This document shows, in pieces, positions 40,828 through 48,304 of a stretch of 64,000 bases of DNA. Numbering within the stretch: the stretch's first letter is position 1; each line of letters starts with the position of its first letter. A program made the translations under genes and the position numbers. This DNA comes from Parasedimentitalea marina (GTDB lineage: Bacteria; Pseudomonadota; Alphaproteobacteria; Rhodobacterales; Rhodobacteraceae), in the NCBI RefSeq assembly GCF_004006175.1, contig NZ_CP033219.1, positions 1,178,001-1,242,000 of the forward strand, given 5' to 3'. The notes beneath the pieces were generated by a model. That model was not told the origin of the DNA. It searched no databases and saw only the letters and a list, made by a program, of their open reading frames with translations.

Positions 40828-41466
40828 CTAAGGCCTCCACCTCAAGAAATTCCCGATCATCCGCAGGCCTACGTCCTGGCTTTTCTCGGGGTGGAACTGC
40901 ATGCCGACCATGGTGTCGCGACCGATCACGGCGGTGACCTCGCCGCCGTAGTCCACATGGGCCAGACGTTCTGCCGGGTCAGAGACCTGAAACTGGTAGG
41001 AGTGCACGAAATAGGTGTGGTCGCCGGAGGTGATGCCGTCAAAGATGGCGTGGTCATTGTCAATGACCAGATTGTTCCAACCCATGTGCGGCACCTTCAG
41101 GGCGCTGTCTGTTGGGGTGATCTTGACCACGTCGCCACTGATCCAGCCAATGCCTGCGGTCTCGTTATACTCATGGCCGGTGGTGGCCATCAGCTGCATG
41201 CCGACACAGATGCCCAAAAACGGGCGGCCTTTTTGCTCAACCGCCTCGACCATGGCGTCATAGATGCCCTTATGGCCGCGCAGTTCCGTGGCGCAGGCCG
41301 GAAAGGCGCCGTCGCCGGGCAGGACCAGCCGATCCGCGCGGGCCACCACATCGGCGTCCGAGGTCACCACCACGTCGCCTGCGTCCATTTCCCGCGCCAT
41401 GCGTTGAAAGGCTTTCTCGGCCGAGTGCAGGTTTCCGGATTCATAGTCGATGATGGCAGTCAGCAT
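40828..41466 (-). CDS. hisH: Imidazole glycerol phosphate synthase glutaminase subunit HisH
   Basis: 212 residues. A class I glutamine amidotransferase with nucleophile Cys87 (FLGICVGMQLM) and the His192/Glu194 pair (FHPEKSQ). The oxyanion and interface regions are typical. It supplies ammonia from glutamine to HisF. It is separated from hisF and hisA by unrelated genes but lies on the same strand, in the usual order hisB-hisH-hisA-hisF-hisE. Confidence 0.97.
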   Translation of the reverse strand: MLTAIIDYESGNLHSAEKAFQRMAREMDAGDVVVTSDADVVARADRLVLPGDGAFPACATELRGHKGIYDAMVEAVEQKGRPFLGICVGMQLMATTGHEYNETAGIGWISGDVVKITPTDSALKVPHMGWNNLVIDNDHAIFDGITSGDHTYFVHSYQFQVSDPAERLAHVDYGGEVTAVIGRDTMVGMQFHPEKSQDVGLRMIGNFLRWRP

Positions 41467-41520
41467 GGGGGCGGGCCTTTTGTTTTGGTGCCTCTCACCT
41501 GTCGTGAAAGCGGCGAAAGG

Positions 41521-42135
41521 TCAAGCCTTGGGCGCGGTTCCATCAAGACTGTCGAGCAGGGCCATCACCGCATCAAACGGGCCGCGGGCCTGCTGTGTTA
41601 GGTCAACGGGTCCAAAACGGCTGGCCATGTACAAATGGGTATAACCGTGGATCAGGGACCAGACCTGTGTCTCTATCACCATGGGGTCCTGACCGCGCGG
41701 CACAAAGGGGGCACAGGCGTTGCGCAGGACTTCGTAGGAAAATGCAGTGCCTTGCTTAAGGTCTGTTTCCAAGCCGGCCATCGGCGCTGAGCTGAAGATA
41801 AGATCAAAAAGGGCGGGGTTTTGGATCGCGAAGTTCAAATAGCCGCTACAGATGCCTTTAAGCCGGTCCAGGTCACTGGGATTGTCGTCATCACAGGCTG
41901 CCAGCATCGACAGGCGAAACAGGCGGAACCCTTCCTGGGCGATCGCCGCGCGCAATCCACCCAAACCGTCAAAGTGATGCGCAGGGGCCGCATGGGAGAC
42001 ACCCGCCCGGGCGGCGCACTTTCGTAAAGTCAGTTTTTCCTTGCCGCCCTCGCCAAGCAATTCGATGCCCGCCTGAACAAGGGCGGTCCTGAGATCACCG
42101 TGGTGGTGCGGTTTTTGGATTGGATCAGTTGTCAT
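41521..42135 (-). CDS. TetR family repressor (WHG-type C-terminus)
   Basis: 204 residues. The N-terminal helix-turn-helix reads LRTALVQAGIELLGEGGKEKLTLRKCAARAGVSHAAPAHHFDGLGGLRAAIA. The C-terminal ligand domain has the Trp-containing segment QVWSLIHGYTHLYM, as in WHG-domain regulators. It is divergent from the DUF2306 membrane protein, and the gap holds a near-perfect 17-base palindrome and a second partial copy (42155-42171 and 42185-42196). It most likely represses itself and that neighbour. Confidence 0.87.
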   Translation of the reverse strand: MTTDPIQKPHHHGDLRTALVQAGIELLGEGGKEKLTLRKCAARAGVSHAAPAHHFDGLGGLRAAIAQEGFRLFRLSMLAACDDDNPSDLDRLKGICSGYLNFAIQNPALFDLIFSSAPMAGLETDLKQGTAFSYEVLRNACAPFVPRGQDPMVIETQVWSLIHGYTHLYMASRFGPVDLTQQARGPFDAVMALLDSLDGTAPKA

Positions 42136-42154
42136 ACAGCAGAATTATCAGCTG

Positions 42155-42196
42155 ACTTGACAGTGTCAAGTTGATCTGATCTTTACACTGTCAAGT
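42155..42196. promoter_or_regulatory. Tandem TetR operator
   Basis: ACTTGACAGTGTCAAGT (42155-42171) has 8-base perfect arms around a central G. A second site ends with ACACTGTCAAGT (42185-42196), 25 bases further on, and repeats the right half. Both lie in the gap between the divergent TetR and DUF2306 genes, about 20 bases before the TetR start and 25 before the other. Confidence 0.8.
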
Positions 42197-42220
42197 CTAG
42201 CGGAGTGTAAGGGAGTGATC

Positions 42221-42838
42221 ATGGTGTATATGTTGCGGTTTCGGGCGTTTCTGGTTTGGATCTTGTGTTTTGGGGTGGCGCTGGCCTCGTGGCGGTTCTT
42301 GGCACTGGGAGTTGAGCTGTCGATGGAGTTTGTTGCCTACCACGCGATTGAGCGCCGACTGGCGTTCTTTGCCCATATCACCCTGGCGCCGGTGGCCCTG
42401 ATGTTGCTGCCGTTTCAATTTTGGAAGGGGCTACGCAGTCGGCGACCGCAGGTGCACCGCTGGATTGGACGGGCCTATGGGCTGAGCATCTTGCTGGCAG
42501 GAGTGGGGAGTATACTGATGGCCTTTGGCACCACGGCTGGGCCAGTGGCGGCCTGGGGATTTGGGATTTTGGGCGTTCTGTGGCTGGGCAGCACCGGTTA
42601 TGGCATCTGGCTGGCCCGGCAGGGGCGCATCGCAGAACACCGACGCTGGATGTTTCGCTCCGCTGCGCTGACATTTGCCGCCGTGACGCTGCGGCTATAT
42701 CTGCCGCTGCTGTTTGCCACATTGGGTGAAGAGGCCGGTTATACGCTGGTGGCCTGGCTGTGCTGGGTGCCAAATCTGGCTTTCGCAGAGTGGTATCTCA
42801 GGCGGCCTTTGCGCCAGTCCGCAGCGCTGGCAGCCTGA
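42221..42838 (+). CDS. DUF2306 family membrane protein
   Basis: 205 residues from the ATG at 42221, with GGGAG 5 bases upstream. Six or so hydrophobic helices. The conserved elements AFFAHITLAPVALMLLPFQFWKGLRSRRPQVHRWIGRAYGLSILLAG and IAEHRRWMFRSAALTFAAVTLR, with histidines in predicted membrane positions, match DUF2306. The role is unknown. Under a TetR repressor with a clear operator, so probably induced by a small molecule. Confidence 0.82.
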   Translation: MVYMLRFRAFLVWILCFGVALASWRFLALGVELSMEFVAYHAIERRLAFFAHITLAPVALMLLPFQFWKGLRSRRPQVHRWIGRAYGLSILLAGVGSILMAFGTTAGPVAAWGFGILGVLWLGSTGYGIWLARQGRIAEHRRWMFRSAALTFAAVTLRLYLPLLFATLGEEAGYTLVAWLCWVPNLAFAEWYLRRPLRQSAALAA

Positions 42839-42858
42839 GTGGTGACTTTAGGGGGTGC

Positions 42859-43446
42859 TTAGAGCGTCCCCTTGGTTGACGGAATCGCATCCGCTTTGCG
42901 CGGGTCGGTTTCCACCGCCGGGCGCAGGGCGCGGGCGACGGCCTTGAAGGCGGCTTCGACGATATGGTGGCTGTTAAAGCCGTGAATTTTGTCCACATGC
43001 AGGGTGATGCCGCCGTGAGTGGCGAAGGCAGTAAAGAACTCGCGCACCAGTTCGGTGTCAAAAGTGCCAATTTTCTGGGTTGGGATGTCCAGGTTCCACA
43101 CCAGAAAAGGTCGCGCCGACAGATCCAGGGCGCAACGCACCTGCGCCTCGTCCATGGCCAGATGGCATTCGCCATAGCGACGGATGCCTTTTTTGTCGCC
43201 AAGCGCCGCCGCCAGTGCCTGACCCAGCGCAATGCCGGTGTCCTCGACGGTGTGGTGGTCATCGATGTGGGTATCACCCTTGGCACGAATGGTCATGTCA
43301 ATCAGCGAGTGCCGCGACAGCTGGTCCAGCATATGGTCAAAAAAGCCAACGCCGGTCTGGTTGTCGTAAGCCCCGGTGCCATCAAGATTGATCTCGACGC
43401 TAATCGAGGTCTCATTGGTCGAACGGCTGATCTTGGCTGTGCGCAT
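42859..43446 (-). CDS. hisB: Imidazoleglycerol-phosphate dehydratase HisB
   Basis: 195 residues, the monofunctional HisB length. The two metal-binding motifs are seen as [12 protein letters not shown] and the [19 protein letters not shown] repeat. It dehydrates imidazole glycerol phosphate to imidazole acetol phosphate using Mn2+. It is the most upstream his gene in the window on the minus strand; its neighbour on the left is the convergent DUF2306 gene. Confidence 0.97.
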   Translation of the reverse strand: MRTAKISRSTNETSISVEINLDGTGAYDNQTGVGFFDHMLDQLSRHSLIDMTIRAKGDTHIDDHHTVEDTGIALGQALAAALGDKKGIRRYGECHLAMDEAQVRCALDLSARPFLVWNLDIPTQKIGTFDTELVREFFTAFATHGGITLHVDKIHGFNSHHIVEAAFKAVARALRPAVETDPRKADAIPSTKGTL

Positions 43447-43616
43447 GGTGGCAAATCCTTATTACATCCGGGGCGCTTATAGGGGCAGGGGGCCGGGTGG
43501 CCAAGGGCGAGGTGGTGATTGCTGCGCATGTGTTGCCAAAAGGGGCAGGGGATTGCGCCGGGCGGGTCGGCGTGTCAGCTTGGGTGCAACAGATACTACA
43601 ACCCCCGAGGCTTTTT

Positions 43617-43856
43617 ATGTCCACATGTGTTTTCATCCAGATACGCTGCAGACCCGGTACCACCTACAAGGTGGCCGAGGATATTGCATTGCGGGAAATT
43701 CACTCTGAGCTGTATTCGACCAGCGGCGATTATGACTTGCTGATGAAATTATATATTCCTGCTGATGAGGATGTCGGTAAGTATATCAATGACCACCTAT
43801 TGGTGATCGAGGGCATTGAGAGATCCCTGACCACAATGACCTATAAGGTGTTTTGA
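43617..43856 (+). CDS. Stand-alone Lrp/AsnC ligand-binding (RAM) domain protein
   Basis: 79 residues from the ATG at 43617, with GAGG 7 bases upstream; the open frame from 43497 is longer but less likely. The sequence FIQIRCRPGTTYKVAEDIALREIHSELYSTSGDYDLLMKLYI is the ligand-binding fold of Lrp/AsnC regulators without any helix-turn-helix. Such single-domain proteins may bind amino acids or pair with full-length regulators. Monocistronic. Confidence 0.8.
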   Translation: MSTCVFIQIRCRPGTTYKVAEDIALREIHSELYSTSGDYDLLMKLYIPADEDVGKYINDHLLVIEGIERSLTTMTYKVF

Positions 43857-43883
43857 ATTACATAGCACCCTTACCTTACCCTG

Positions 43884-43998
43884 TTTGGTCCGGCCGTTAG
43901 GTCGGGCCGCGCCTGACCCTCCCCGTCAAACCATAGGTTTGCCTCCGGCAAAACGGGAGGGCGCTTAAGCACCCTCCCAGGGTCAGTCGCCGCCCTTG
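43884..43998. repeat. Intergenic inverted repeat, copy B
   Basis: Begins GGTCCGGCCGTTAGGTCGG, continues GCGCCTGACCCTCCC, a spacer with TTTGCCTCCGGCAAA (an internal hairpin) and ends with a partial return arm GGGAGGG...CAGGGTCAG. It shares the GGTCCGGCCG-TAGGTCGG lead and the GTTTGCC-CGGCAAAACGG centre with copy C. It lies downstream of the RAM-domain gene and upstream of the convergent aminotransferase stop. Confidence 0.7.
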
Positions 43999-44005
43999 GT
44001 TTTGT

Positions 44006-45358
44006 TCAGTTGGCGATTAGCCCCTTATCCTTCAACTCGGCATAGGTGCTGTCGATTGCCGCTTTCAGCTTACCCATCAGCGCGTCCACTTCATCGCGGG
44101 TGATGATCAGTGGCGGACAGAGGGCCAGCGCATTGCCGCCGACGGCGCGCAGCAGCAAGCCGTTGTCCTGACAGAACTTCTGTGCGGTCGCTCCGGCGAG
44201 ACCCTTGTCAAAACTGGCGCCGGTTGTCTTGTTCGACACCAGCTCCAGCGCTGCGATCAGACCCTTGCCACGCACTTCGCCGACCAGGGGGTGCTCGATA
44301 AAGACTTCACGCAGTTGCGCCTGCAGATAGTCGCCGACCTCGGCTGCATGGGAAAACAGGCTGTCACGCTCGTAAATTTCCAGCGTTTTCAACGCGGCGG
44401 CGCAGGCGGCCGGGTGACCTGAATAGGTATAGCCGTGACCAAAGACACCAACCTGATTGGTTTGTTCGATCATGGCCTCGTACATCCAGCCGGGGATGAC
44501 TGCCGCCGAGATCGGGAAATAGGCTGAGCTGAGCTGCTTGGCGAATGTCATCAGGTCGGGCTGGATGCCCATGGTGGTGCAGCCAAAATCGTTGCCGGTG
44601 CGGCCAAATCCGGTGATCACCTCATCTGCCCAGACCAGAATATCGTGTTTGCGCAGTACGGCCTGCAGCTTTTCATAATAGCCTTCAGGCGGCACGATCA
44701 CGCCTGAGGCGCCGGTGATCGGCTCAACGATCATTGCGGCAATGGTGTCGGGGCTTTCGGCAAGGATCTGGTCCTCTAGCGCCTGGATGATGCGATCGAC
44801 AAACTGCGCCTCAGTCTCGTTGCCCTTGCGGTTGGTGTAGTAATGCGGCGATTCGGCGCGCAATACGCCTAAGGCCTCGAGCGGGGCATCGAAATGCGCC
44901 AGATTGGCGGGCAGCGAGGTCATTGAGCCGGCCGCGACGGTGACACCGTGATAGCCCCGCTCGCGGGTGATGATCTTGCGCTTTTCCGGCTTGCCGATGG
45001 CGTTAAAGTAATAGCGCAGCATCTTGTAGTGGCTGTCATTGGCGTCAGAGCCTGAGTTGCCAAAGAAGAAATAGGCGTCCTCGACTGGCACCATGGCGCG
45101 CAGCTTGTCGGCCAGCTCCATGATCGGTGCGTGGGTCTTGCCGCCAAAGGTGTGGCTGAACGGCAGCTTGTTCAGCTGTGTGGTGATAGCATCGATCACT
45201 TCGGTGTTGCTGTAGCCCAGCGAGGTGCACCACAGGCTGGCCAGGCCTTCGATGTATTTATTGCCGTCGGAGTCGTAGACATAGATGCCTTCACCATGCG
45301 TCAGGCACAGTTGTTCAGTGGCGGTGAAATTGGTGGTGGGGTAAATGACGGGGGACAT
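44006..45358 (-). CDS. PLP-dependent class III aminotransferase
   Basis: 450 residues from the ATG at 45358, which has AGGAG 7 bases upstream; the open frame runs to 45424. The PLP site is Lys274 in MTFAKQLSSAYFPISA, with Asp245 in LVWADEVITGFGRTG. The family covers omega-amino acid, taurine-pyruvate, putrescine-pyruvate and beta-alanine aminotransferases. The start SPVIYPTTNFTATEQLCLTHGEGIYVYDSDG resembles the pyruvate-dependent amine group common in roseobacters. The amine donor is not determinable. Monocistronic. Confidence 0.88.
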   Translation of the reverse strand: MSPVIYPTTNFTATEQLCLTHGEGIYVYDSDGNKYIEGLASLWCTSLGYSNTEVIDAITTQLNKLPFSHTFGGKTHAPIMELADKLRAMVPVEDAYFFFGNSGSDANDSHYKMLRYYFNAIGKPEKRKIITRERGYHGVTVAAGSMTSLPANLAHFDAPLEALGVLRAESPHYYTNRKGNETEAQFVDRIIQALEDQILAESPDTIAAMIVEPITGASGVIVPPEGYYEKLQAVLRKHDILVWADEVITGFGRTGNDFGCTTMGIQPDLMTFAKQLSSAYFPISAAVIPGWMYEAMIEQTNQVGVFGHGYTYSGHPAACAAALKTLEIYERDSLFSHAAEVGDYLQAQLREVFIEHPLVGEVRGKGLIAALELVSNKTTGASFDKGLAGATAQKFCQDNGLLLRAVGGNALALCPPLIITRDEVDALMGKLKAAIDSTYAELKDKGLIAN

Positions 45359-45473
45359 GCCGGAACTCCTGTTGTGGCGCGGGTGCTTGATGGCAGGATT
45401 GACCTGTTTGAGGCGCGGCGTCAAAGGAATTTGATCAAAAGTTTCATGTGATCAATATTTGCCTGCGAAAATG

Positions 45474-45500
45474 CGAAAAGACCGCCCGAAGGCGGCCTTT
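45474..45500 (-). terminator. Terminator of tRNA-Gly copy 1
   Basis: GGCCGCC-TTCG-GGCGGTC on the minus strand (45480-45497), followed by CTTTTCG. The 7-base stem, TTCG tetraloop and T-run make an effective rho-independent terminator after the tRNA. Confidence 0.85.
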
Positions 45501-45530
45501 CGATCGTCATCCGATAAGGGATGATCCAAC

Positions 45531-45605
45531 TGGAGCGGGCGAAGAGATTCGAACTCTCGACCCTAACCTTGGCAAGGTTATGCTCTACCCCTGAGCTACG
45601 CCCGC
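45531..45605 (-). tRNA. tRNA-Gly (GCC), copy 1
   Basis: 75 bases with encoded CCA. Acceptor GCGGGCG/CGCCCGC, D-arm TAGCTCAGGGGTAGAGCA, anticodon loop TTGCCAA giving GCC, and T-arm GAGTTCGAATCTC. Followed by its own terminator. Two further near-identical copies lie at 45770-45844 and 48077-48151. Confidence 0.96.
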
Positions 45606-45712
45606 GTTCCGTTGGTGAGCCGGTGAATAGGGTGTCACGGCGCATGCCGCAAGAGGGAAAGCGGCTGTGGGATGAGATTTTTTGCTAAGAGGATATCAAC
45701 AGGTGAAATGCG

Positions 45713-45740
45713 AAAAGGCCGCCCGAAGGCGGCCTTTCGA
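45713..45740 (-). terminator. Terminator of tRNA-Gly copy 2
   Basis: GGCCGCC-TTCG-GGCGGCC on the minus strand (45718-45735) with a T-run TTTTCG afterwards; nearly identical to the one behind copy 1. Confidence 0.85.
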
Positions 45741-45769
45741 TCTCCATCCGTATCAAGGGATGGTCCAAC

Positions 45770-45844
45770 TGGAGCGGGCGAAGAGATTCGAACTCTCGAC
45801 CCTAACCTTGGCAAGGTTATGCTCTACCCCTGAGCTACGCCCGC
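45770..45844 (-). tRNA. tRNA-Gly (GCC), copy 2
   Basis: Identical in the tRNA body to copy 1, 75 bases with encoded CCA, 239 bases from it. The upstream flank ATTCCGTTGGTGAGG is shared with copy 3 (ATTCCGTCGGTGAGG), which shows that a longer unit than the tRNA was duplicated. It borders the restriction endonuclease gene on the left. Confidence 0.96.
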
Positions 45845-45933
45845 ATTCCGTTGGTGAGGCGCTGAATAGAATTTCCCGGCCCGCGCCGCAAGAGGTAAAA
45901 TGGAAAAAAATGGTGTGGATGGAGTTTTCACTG

Positions 45934-46836
45934 TTAACCGGCAATCTGCGGCAGATTGAAACCGGCCTGCGCCGCCATACGGTGTTGCAAAGCGGTCGTT
46001 GGGCGGCAAGAGATGAACTCGGCCGGTGAACAATGGGGCAGATCCATTGCCTTGATCAACTGGCCGTGCAACTGGCCTTGCAGCAGCAGAATGCCGTCTT
46101 GCTCCAGTAGATCACGCGTTCCGTGGCCCTTGTCTGAGCGCACCCGGCGCATGAAGTCTTTTTGCATCGCCACCGCCTCAACCACGTCTCGGGAGATCGG
46201 TTGGTTCTGCATCGCGCGAAACAATGCCGCCATACGGGCGTTGCCAGTGTCACAGGAGAAGATTTGTTCCACGATGTCCTCGTCCACGGTGCGCCAGAAG
46301 TTGGCGGGGTAGGGGTGGTCACAGAGCAGCCAAAGGATATGCTGGAAGCCATCAGCCGAGATCGAGCGTTTGCCGTCTTTGTTTTTTCCGGCGGTTAGAT
46401 AATCGGGTCGCGCCACCACCAGCCCCAGATAGCAACGGGCGCGCGCTTCGTCTGCGGCGACCAGAATGCAAACGTGATTCACCGCCTCACTTGGGATCAT
46501 CCAGTTGCTGCCCATTGTGTTTTTGATGTCGACATCCTGGTCCAGGATGACCGTGTCCAGCCGTCCGCGTTTCAGGCGCAGTAAAGCGCGCAGTTCGATT
46601 TCGACGCGGGTGCCGATATAGGTTTTTTCGGTCTTCTCCAGCTCTTCATAGCAGCGCCGCCCGGTTTTGGGGGTCATGATTACATCATCGATGCAGGTCC
46701 GCAGCATGGCGGGGAAGTCATCCGCCAGTGTCAGCGTACCGCCCGCGCGGGCGGTGATTTCGACTTGTAGTGATGACAGGAGGTCGTGGTCTGGGTGGCC
46801 GGGGACGATGAGGCTGGAGGGGATGTTTTTCTTCAT
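45934..46836 (-). CDS. Type II restriction endonuclease, NaeI-like
   Basis: 300 residues from the ATG at 46836; the frame is open to 46914, but that extension runs over the intergenic repeat copy C. NaeI is about 317 residues, so the length fits. The PD-(D/E)xK centre is visible in LDTVILDQDVDIK: Asp94, Asp103 and Lys105, with Glu79 or Glu81 in EKTYIGTRVEIEL upstream, spaced as in NaeI. GSNWMIPSEAVNHVCILVAADEARARCYLGLVVARPDYLTAG also resembles it. It pairs with the adjacent C5 methyltransferase. NaeI recognises GCCGGC, which is a prediction here. Confidence 0.86.
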   Translation of the reverse strand: MKKNIPSSLIVPGHPDHDLLSSLQVEITARAGGTLTLADDFPAMLRTCIDDVIMTPKTGRRCYEELEKTEKTYIGTRVEIELRALLRLKRGRLDTVILDQDVDIKNTMGSNWMIPSEAVNHVCILVAADEARARCYLGLVVARPDYLTAGKNKDGKRSISADGFQHILWLLCDHPYPANFWRTVDEDIVEQIFSCDTGNARMAALFRAMQNQPISRDVVEAVAMQKDFMRRVRSDKGHGTRDLLEQDGILLLQGQLHGQLIKAMDLPHCSPAEFISCRPTTALQHRMAAQAGFNLPQIAG

Positions 46837-46847
46837 TGGTGAGCCTT

Positions 46848-46960
46848 TGGTCCGGCCGATAGGTCGGACTGCGCCTGACCTTCCCACGTCAAACCCAAGG
46901 TTTGCCTTCGGCAAAACGGTGACGGCGTTTTGCGCCTACCCAAGGTCAGGCGCGGTCCTT
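46848..46960. repeat. Intergenic inverted repeat, copy C (between endonuclease and methyltransferase)
   Basis: GGTCCGGCCGATAGGTCGG, then GCGCCTGACCTTCCC at the left and GGTCAGGCGCGGTCC at the right, with GTTTGCCTTCGGCAAAACGG in the centre. The outer arms GCGCCTGACC/GGTCAGGCGC are perfect. It is closely related to copy B. A host repeat inside the restriction-modification module means the module has been resident long enough to acquire it, or came from a related genome. Confidence 0.7.
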
Positions 46961-46971
46961 TGTGTATCGTA

Positions 46972-47931
46972 TCAGGCGCGCACGACATGCAGTTTCCGCT
47001 TGGCAATTGCGGTTTTCAGCTGGGTTGCGACGGCCTGGGCCACCGGTGGCGGAAAGGCGTTGCCGACTTGTTTATAGGCGTTGGTTTTGGCGCCAGTGAA
47101 ATGCCAGTCATCCGGGAAGCCCTGTAGGCGGGCCACCATTCGGACGGTCAGGCGGGGCATGTCGTTGTGAAATGGATCCGGGGCCTCGGGGGCAATGGTG
47201 CGGCCTTCGACCCCCAACGAGGCCCAGGCCTTGCGCGAGCGGGTCGGACCCAGATCAGGGCCGCCGTGTTTCTTGGAGCCGCCAACGATTGTAGGCGCGA
47301 TTTCATCGGCCTTGGCTGCCCAGTCGTCGGCACCACGCCAGCCACGTTCCTTCATTAAATCAATCAGCGTTTCGCCAACTTTGGGCGGGTTGTGGGGTAG
47401 TGGATCGGGCCAGCAGAACTGGTCGTTGTATTCTTTGCGCAGGGCGACAATCACCACCCGAGGGCGCAGTTGTGGCACGCCGTAGTCCGAGGCATTGAGC
47501 AGCCGCCAATCGGTGGTGTAGCCGAGTTTCCCCAGTTGCTTCTTCAGCTTCTCGCGGTAATCCAGAAACACCGCATCCAGAAAGCCGCGCACGTTTTCGA
47601 TCATTACCGCCTTGGGACGGGTGGCATCGACAATGCCAAGCGCGTCGTCGAACAGATTACGTTCGTCCTTTTCGCCCAGCTGTTTGCCAGCCACCGAGAA
47701 CGGTGGACAGGGCAAGCCGCCGGCCAGCAGGTCAATCCCGGCAAAATCAGAAGAACGTTCCTTGAACAGGCGCACGTCCTCTTCGAGCACATTCCAGTTG
47801 GGACGGTTGTGGCGCAGGGTGGCGCAGCAATGCTTGTCTATCTCGACCAGCGCGGTGTGATCAAATCCGGCTTTTTCCAGGCCCAGGGCCTGACCGCCTG
47901 CACCTGCGCAGAGTTCTACCGATGTCAGCAT
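46972..47931 (-). CDS. DNA (cytosine-5-)-methyltransferase of the NaeI-like system
   Basis: 319 residues from the ATG at 47931 (GAGG just upstream); an ATG at 47949 would add six. The C5 methylase motifs are in order: motif I ELCAGAGGQALGLEKAGF, motif IV with catalytic Cys75 (GGLPCPPFSVAG), motif VI MIENVRGFLDAVF, motif VIII RPRVVIVAL, and motif X near the end (YKQVGNAFPPPVAQAVA). Its target region is short, as for a single-specificity enzyme. It protects the host from the neighbouring NaeI-like endonuclease. Confidence 0.93.
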   Translation of the reverse strand: MLTSVELCAGAGGQALGLEKAGFDHTALVEIDKHCCATLRHNRPNWNVLEEDVRLFKERSSDFAGIDLLAGGLPCPPFSVAGKQLGEKDERNLFDDALGIVDATRPKAVMIENVRGFLDAVFLDYREKLKKQLGKLGYTTDWRLLNASDYGVPQLRPRVVIVALRKEYNDQFCWPDPLPHNPPKVGETLIDLMKERGWRGADDWAAKADEIAPTIVGGSKKHGGPDLGPTRSRKAWASLGVEGRTIAPEAPDPFHNDMPRLTVRMVARLQGFPDDWHFTGAKTNAYKQVGNAFPPPVAQAVATQLKTAIAKRKLHVVRA

Positions 47932-48040
47932 GCTACCTCGTTGTTCCATTCGTCGCCATTACGGCGTTCTTGCTCTGTTCTTAGTGGATGAGTTGATTCT
48001 CCACAAGCCATGACACTAGAGCCTGAGACACAAATACGAA

Positions 48041-48062
48041 AGGGCCGCCCGAAGGCGACCCT
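48041..48062 (-). terminator. Terminator of tRNA-Gly copy 3
   Basis: AGGGTCGCC-TTCG-GGCGGCCCT on the minus strand, 9-base stem with one mismatch and a TTCG loop, followed by TTTCGTATTT. The same architecture as behind copies 1 and 2, slightly diverged. Confidence 0.75.
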
Positions 48063-48076
48063 ATCCGTTTGACCGA

Positions 48077-48151
48077 TGGAGCGGGCGAAGAGATTCGAAC
48101 TCTCGACCCTAACCTTGGCAAGGTTATGCTCTACCCCTGAGCTACGCCCGC
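48077..48151 (-). tRNA. tRNA-Gly (GCC), copy 3
   Basis: 75 bases with encoded CCA, the same body as copies 1 and 2. It lies on the far side of the restriction-modification pair, so copies 2 and 3 are direct repeats about 2.3 kb apart flanking the module. Confidence 0.96.
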
Positions 48152-48304
48152 ATTCCGTCGGTGAGGGCTGAGATATGAATTCCACGGCCGCGCCGCAAGG
48201 GCAAAACGGTGTGGGTTTGAAAATAAATTACATAAGGTGCGACGGAACTGGCGGAACGCTGCGTGAAACCCTGCAATGAAGTATTGTTACTAAAGGAAAT
48301 TGCC

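Noticed and set aside
45420..45460. TTTGATCAAAAG and TTTCA-TGTG-ATCAA resembling FNR half-sites
   Set aside because: Only one good half-site at the right spacing, and the position downstream of tRNA-Gly copy 1 and upstream of the aminotransferase gives no clear target.
45531..48151. Three regularly similar tRNA-sized repeats considered as a CRISPR-like or phage att array
   Set aside because: They are functional tRNA-Gly genes with terminators; spacing is irregular and no integrase or cas gene is present.
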